From Candidatus Methylobacter favarea (lineage in GTDB: Bacteria > Pseudomonadota > Gammaproteobacteria > Methylococcales > Methylomonadaceae): a stretch of DNA of 47,420 nt. The position numbers and the translations under genes are program-made. Positions 43,881 through 47,420 of the stretch are shown here, piece by piece; position 1 is the first letter of the stretch, and the number at the start of each line of letters is the position of its first letter. The stretch is taken from the NCBI RefSeq assembly GCF_902806695.1, contig NZ_CADCXN010000054.1, positions 1-47,420 of the forward strand, written 5' to 3'. The notes beneath the pieces were generated by a model that was not told the DNA's origin, ran no database searches, and saw only the letters and a program-made list of their open reading frames with translations.

Positions 43881-44639
43881 TTAATATGCGTTAGCCATTA
43901 GTCGGGATAACTGCGTATTTTTTGGAATCAATGCATAGTCGCACAAGGACATGAAGGGCGCATCCGTCCGGCTGTCGCCGGCGCCAAATGTCAGCAGGTC
44001 CCCGTAGCGCTGCCGGTAAGACTTGATCAGATAACTGACCGCGCTTTCCTTGTTGACAGTTTTCGGCAATATGGCCAGGTTGTTGCCGTTAAAATGCCAA
44101 TACAGGCTGCCATCGTTTAGGGATGGATGGGGTTTAATGACAATCTCCAGCAATGTCTTCAACACTAGCTCAGTGCCGTCGGCATGCTTGATAACGCCAT
44201 ACCATAAAGTGTTGAAGTCGCTGATTAGCCGAGGATTCAACCCGGCATAGTTTTTTGCATAAGCCTCAATGTCGTTCCAGAGATCCAGCAGCTTGTCCTG
44301 ATACTCAGGCAGTGATTCAAGCAGGGTGTTCATCCAGACTTTATCGGGATTCCGGTTTTTATCCAGAATAATTGCCCCGTGATCCAGGATAACTTCTTCC
44401 CCGAACGGAAGCTCCACGCGATTAAAAGCATTGTAATTACGGGCCGTGACGGGCACGACCCTGAAGCCTTGGGATAGCCATTGCCACAACCATTGCTGCT
44501 TGGGCGTGGCATAGGAAATGGGCGAGCCGTCCCTGAGATAGGCCAGCGCTTTTAAATCCGGATCATTGCCGTTAACCACGCATTTTTTTATCGACTGAAA
44601 CAGCGTGTCATCAAGGTCTAAAAAAATGTAGCTTTGCAT
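43881..44639 (-). CDS. HAD-superfamily hydrolase of the Ter cluster
   Basis: The 252-residue HAD phosphatase has motif I FLDLDDTLFQS (nucleophile Asp at about residue 8), motif II VPVTARNYNAF and motif IV GAGDSRTDAPFMSLCD. The cap region with the long insertion suits a small phosphorylated substrate. It overlaps the end of the PRTase gene by 29 bases, so translation is coupled. It probably removes a phosphate from the pathway intermediate, but that is inference. Confidence 0.85.
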   Translation of the reverse strand: MQSYIFLDLDDTLFQSIKKCVVNGNDPDLKALAYLRDGSPISYATPKQQWLWQWLSQGFRVVPVTARNYNAFNRVELPFGEEVILDHGAIILDKNRNPDKVWMNTLLESLPEYQDKLLDLWNDIEAYAKNYAGLNPRLISDFNTLWYGVIKHADGTELVLKTLLEIVIKPHPSLNDGSLYWHFNGNNLAILPKTVNKESAVSYLIKSYRQRYGDLLTFGAGDSRTDAPFMSLCDYALIPKNTQLSRLMANAY

Positions 44640-45801
44640 ACGAAGAGTGAGAATTCAGTTCAAATCGGGCGCTGATTGCCTGCCAATCGGCCAGCCGCCC
44701 GAGAAGCGGAGCGCAGACAGGCGTTTCGTGGCACAAAATGATTTCGCGGTAATCATCAGGATTCATGTTGTAAATATAATTAGGGATATTATCCTGGTAG
44801 TTGTCTTCAAATTCGCAAATCCGGCGGATATCATTGCCTGGGTGGATAGGCGAGCGCGTTGTGCTTTGCACCATGACCTTAAAACCTTGGCGTTCCAGTT
44901 CCCGTCCAAGCAGATAAGCCGGCGCATTGCATTCGCCCGTACCCAACACCAGAACCGGCCGCGGATCATCGGCTGTTCTGAAATGCGCAGCCAGGGTTTC
45001 AACCGTATTCGACTCCAGCCTAATCGCGGCATCCATACCCAGCCTTCCGGGCCAGGCCAGCAGATCTTTTTTACAGTTTCCGTTGCCCGAAACATTTACA
45101 CGGATATTATCGATGTCAGGATTCAAGCTGTCTTCAAATCGCAAACGCCCCTGCCTGAAACAAACCCATTCGACCGGTATGGCTGCTTCAGCTTCCAGAA
45201 ATTCACGGTCATCAGGGTGGGCAAATACGCACAGACTTACGATAAAAATCTTGTCCAGATGAGGGTTAACAGCTTGATAAGCCTTGATCAGGCGCAAGAA
45301 GGTTTTTCCCGTACTGATCTCGTCATCTATTAAGATCAGCGTTTTTGCATTAAGAAATCTGTCACGCCGGGAGGGATCAGTGGGATAGTAGAGGAAAAAG
45401 TCTGCCGCATGGCTGTGCGCCTCTTCAAATTCAAGACGCTCGATACCTTCCAGATGATAGCGCGTGGTCTGCATGAACAAGCCGTTCTTTACTCCCGCAT
45501 GACCGGCCGCTTCAAATACGCCGTAACCTAAGCCGGTTGCAGTTTCAGCCATGCCGATCCAGAGCGACTTATCGCCTGGCCCGATTTTTATAACGCGTTT
45601 TGCCAGCGCCTGATACGACCAGCTCATACTTTGCGGCGCAACAGGGTAATGCTTGCCCAGCAGCTTGCTAACCAGTAAAAATTTTCGCTTGCTGCTCACC
45701 CGTGCCGCAAAACCCAGCAATCGATTGAGAGGAATGCGACCGGGTTCTATCTCCAGATGCAGGGTGCCGGTATCCAGCCTGACGGAAAATGTTTTTTGCA
45801 T
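44611..45801 (-). CDS. Phosphoribosyltransferase of the Ter cluster
   Basis: This encodes 396 residues from the ATG at 45801. A TTG four codons before is less likely. The PRPP-binding motif is LILIDDEISTGKTFLRLI, near the middle. An ETATGLGYGVFEAAG segment precedes it, and a C-terminal domain follows with PVLVLGTGECNAPAYLLG and STTRSPIHPG. This pairing of an N-terminal PRTase and C-terminal TRSP-type domain is typical of Ter operons. It would attach ribose phosphate to a base-like acceptor. The start overlaps the ATP-grasp stop as TAATG. Confidence 0.85.
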   Translation of the reverse strand: MQKTFSVRLDTGTLHLEIEPGRIPLNRLLGFAARVSSKRKFLLVSKLLGKHYPVAPQSMSWSYQALAKRVIKIGPGDKSLWIGMAETATGLGYGVFEAAGHAGVKNGLFMQTTRYHLEGIERLEFEEAHSHAADFFLYYPTDPSRRDRFLNAKTLILIDDEISTGKTFLRLIKAYQAVNPHLDKIFIVSLCVFAHPDDREFLEAEAAIPVEWVCFRQGRLRFEDSLNPDIDNIRVNVSGNGNCKKDLLAWPGRLGMDAAIRLESNTVETLAAHFRTADDPRPVLVLGTGECNAPAYLLGRELERQGFKVMVQSTTRSPIHPGNDIRRICEFEDNYQDNIPNYIYNMNPDDYREIILCHETPVCAPLLGRLADWQAISARFELNSHSSYAKLHFFRP

Positions 45802-46841
45802 TATAGGGGGCAAAGCGCTGCAGCTTCTGTCAATACCACCGGCGTATTGATTTCGCTAACCCGGCGCCCATAATGGATGACCGGCGATTTAAGCAGAGCT
45901 TCGCCGGTAATGCTTTGCAAGGCAATCTGCGCCAGATTCACACCGGCCAGACAGGCCATGCCGAACCCGCCCGAAGGCCGCGGATTTATTTCCAGCAGGC
46001 GCACGCCGTTTGCGCCTTCCTTGAACTGGATATTGAATAAGCCATTAAGTTTGTAGCGCTCGGTAAGCCTTGCAACCATGCCGGTAATTTCGTCGTTATT
46101 GTCGATAATTTGCCCGCGGCCTGCCAGCAGCGGTTTTTTCCTTTGCACCGAGCACAGCAATTCCCCGTACCGCCCTGCACAGTCGACGCTCCATTCCTGT
46201 CCATCCAGATGTTCCATGACCAGCAGCGTATCGAACTGCGGGGTGTCAGTCATGCCCTGCCACAGCTCGTTAAGAGGTATCTGGTATTCAACGCCGTTTA
46301 ATAAATGCGTAATGCTGTTGCGCCGCGCATCCAGAATACGAAAGCCCAAGCCGAATATCGAAACTGCCGGTTTAATGCAGAGCCTTTCATGTTTTGCCGA
46401 TAATTCCACAACAGCCCTGTCGAATGCATCCCGGTCATTAACCGCGATAAAGTCCATGACCTTAGCCACATCGGCATTCAGGGATGTGTAAAAAAGCGCC
46501 TTGTTATGCAGCAATGAGAGTGTTTCATGGTCGGCAACCGACAGCACATGCACGCCTCTGGCCTGAAACAGGTCGCGGCGTTTGCTGATGAGAACGGCTT
46601 CTTTGCCCGGCCAAAACAAGTCAATCGCGTGGCTATGGCAAAAATCAACGCACCACTCGACATACTCCTGACCGGTCAGTTCCTCAGGTTCGAGACAGGC
46701 TTCATCGGACGCCAGGAATGCCGCGGCTGTCCAGTGCGTGTGACTGCAAACCAAAGTATGTTGGCCGGATGGAACCGAGTGGCGAAGATTTCCAAGAACT
46801 GCATGTATTGAAGAAAAAGTTTTGTTAAACCAGATTCTCAT
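45801..46841 (-). CDS. ATP-grasp ligase of the Ter cluster
   Basis: This encodes 346 residues from the ATG at 46841, 10 bases after terD. The frame runs 27 codons further into terD, which is not supported. The ATP-grasp core has LCIKPAVSIFGLGFRIL (ATP-binding lysine and glycine loop) and VMEHLDGQEWSVD. The metal-binding VRLLEINPRPSGGFGM supplies Glu and Asn. It would join a carboxylate and an amine or thiol using ATP. The conserved neighbours place it in the Ter biosynthesis pathway; substrates are unknown. Confidence 0.84.
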   Translation of the reverse strand: MRIWFNKTFSSIHAVLGNLRHSVPSGQHTLVCSHTHWTAAAFLASDEACLEPEELTGQEYVEWCVDFCHSHAIDLFWPGKEAVLISKRRDLFQARGVHVLSVADHETLSLLHNKALFYTSLNADVAKVMDFIAVNDRDAFDRAVVELSAKHERLCIKPAVSIFGLGFRILDARRNSITHLLNGVEYQIPLNELWQGMTDTPQFDTLLVMEHLDGQEWSVDCAGRYGELLCSVQRKKPLLAGRGQIIDNNDEITGMVARLTERYKLNGLFNIQFKEGANGVRLLEINPRPSGGFGMACLAGVNLAQIALQSITGEALLKSPVIHYGRRVSEINTPVVLTEAAALCPL

Positions 46842-46851
46842 CGGCAAGCGG

Positions 46852-47418
46852 TTACAAGTGATTGATAATCTGCGGCAACAGTCCATCAATGGTCCGGCTG
46901 TTTCCGGTTTCGCCAATCGCATGCATTTTCCATTCGCCGTTGTGCAGGTAAACCTTGGCCATAATCTGGGCGGTATGGGGACCTTGGGAGGTCAAGGTAT
47001 AGCGGGCGATTTCCTTGTTATTGCTGCTGTCAACCATGCGGCAGTAGGCATTTTCAATGGCGTCGAAGGTTTGATTCGTGAAAGAGTTGACGGTAAATAC
47101 CAGGGCTTTAACATTGGCCGGAATTTTATCCAGATTAACGATGATCTGCTCATCATCGCCTTCTCCTTCACCGGTACGATTATCGCCCGTATGCACAATG
47201 CTGCCGTCACGGCTTTTCAATTGCCTGAACCAGACGGTATCGACGACTTTCTTATTCTCATCGAATAACACGCAGGAGGCATCCAGATCAATGGCGCCGC
47301 TGCTTCCTCCGCCAAACACGCCTTTCAAGAGCCCGCCGCCGCCTCCTTTTTTCGCATCCCAGCCCAAGCCCATGACGACTTTACTCAAAGCTCCGCCGGA
47401 CTCTTTGGACAACGACAT
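46852..47418 (-). CDS. terD: TerD-family stress protein
   Basis: The 188-residue product has the TerD calcium-binding features: LGWDAKKGG, AIDLDASCVLFDENKK (about residues 41-56) and the acidic loop TGDNRTGEGEGDDEQI (about 77-92). A glycine-rich insertion GGGGGLLKGVFGGGSSG after LGWDAK is longer than in TerD/TerE and recalls TerZ/TerX-type members. It starts at the ATG at 47418, two bases from the window end, so upstream members and the promoter are not visible. It is the first visible gene of the Ter operon. Confidence 0.92.
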   Translation of the reverse strand: MSLSKESGGALSKVVMGLGWDAKKGGGGGLLKGVFGGGSSGAIDLDASCVLFDENKKVVDTVWFRQLKSRDGSIVHTGDNRTGEGEGDDEQIIVNLDKIPANVKALVFTVNSFTNQTFDAIENAYCRMVDSSNNKEIARYTLTSQGPHTAQIMAKVYLHNGEWKMHAIGETGNSRTIDGLLPQIINHL

Positions 47419-47420
47419 TT

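Overview
The window reads as one continuous chromosomal segment of a gammaproteobacterium. It has System I cytochrome c maturation genes, paired twitching ATPases PilT/PilU, RNase R next to RlmB, a long-form PurC, and a tRNA gene with CCA encoded. The density of c-type cytochrome genes, the membrane monoheme protein, the tandem-GAF proteins and the nitrate/cyanate genes suggest a methanotroph of the Methylococcales. That genus-level guess is inference; no methane oxidation gene is present. No phage genes, CRISPR array or replication origin were seen.

Layout. (1) 1-48: the first codons of an IS630-type transposase, cut by the window edge. (2) 106-9899, minus strand: a System I cytochrome c maturation operon in the order ccmA, ccmB, a diiron gene, ccmC, ccmD, ccmE, ccmF, ccmG, ccmH, ccmI, then slyX, a PAP2 phosphatase and two small unknown genes. 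Most neighbours overlap by 1 to 8 bases. A ferritin-like diiron protein sits between ccmB and ccmC. (3) 9992-14866, minus: an M14 peptidase plus alpha/beta hydrolase pair, then rnr-rlmB. (4) 15051-17208: promoter and tRNA-Leu(CAG), followed by about 2 kb without intact genes that contains a decayed IS3-family element. (5) 17209-22014: purC, a DjlA-like co-chaperone, pilU, pilT and yggS. (6) 22057-26689: an FtsH-like stand-alone peptidase, a 30-bp perfect palindrome, a TetR regulator, a lone AT-rich glycosyltransferase, a DUF4242 protein and a secreted beta-propeller. (7) 26874-28491: a FAD oxidoreductase overlapping an MnmM/YtqB-like methyltransferase, together a plausible two-gene replacement for MnmC in wobble-uridine modification. 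(8) 28551-40976: a nitrogen-acquisition region with a membrane monoheme cytochrome, an ANTAR antiterminator with a degenerate receiver, a triple GAF protein, a nrtA leader holding a hexaloop hairpin and a strong terminator, then nrtA, nrtB, a fused nrtCD ATPase, an outer-membrane porin, a NirC/FocA channel, cyanase, and a PP2C-kinase fusion with a tail anchor. (9) 41093-47418, minus: a Ter stress cluster of terD, ATP-grasp, phosphoribosyltransferase, HAD, StiP-like, HpcH/CitE-like and terB genes.

How the genes work together. The nrt region looks like one regulatory unit. The triple GAF protein is a candidate sensor, the ANTAR protein a candidate RNA-binding antiterminator, and the nrtA leader carries the matching RNA target and terminator. 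The gene products would take nitrate or cyanate across the outer membrane (porin) and inner membrane (NrtABCD, NirC), with cyanase converting cyanate to ammonium. The Ter cluster is compact enough to be one transcript. It combines stress proteins TerD and TerB with enzymes known from comparative genomics to form an uncharacterised Ter-linked biosynthetic pathway.

The signals judged most worth testing are the ANTAR/GAF/leader circuit, the diiron gene inside the ccm operon, the FAD-MnmM overlap, the Ter biosynthetic operon and the perfect palindrome near the TetR gene.
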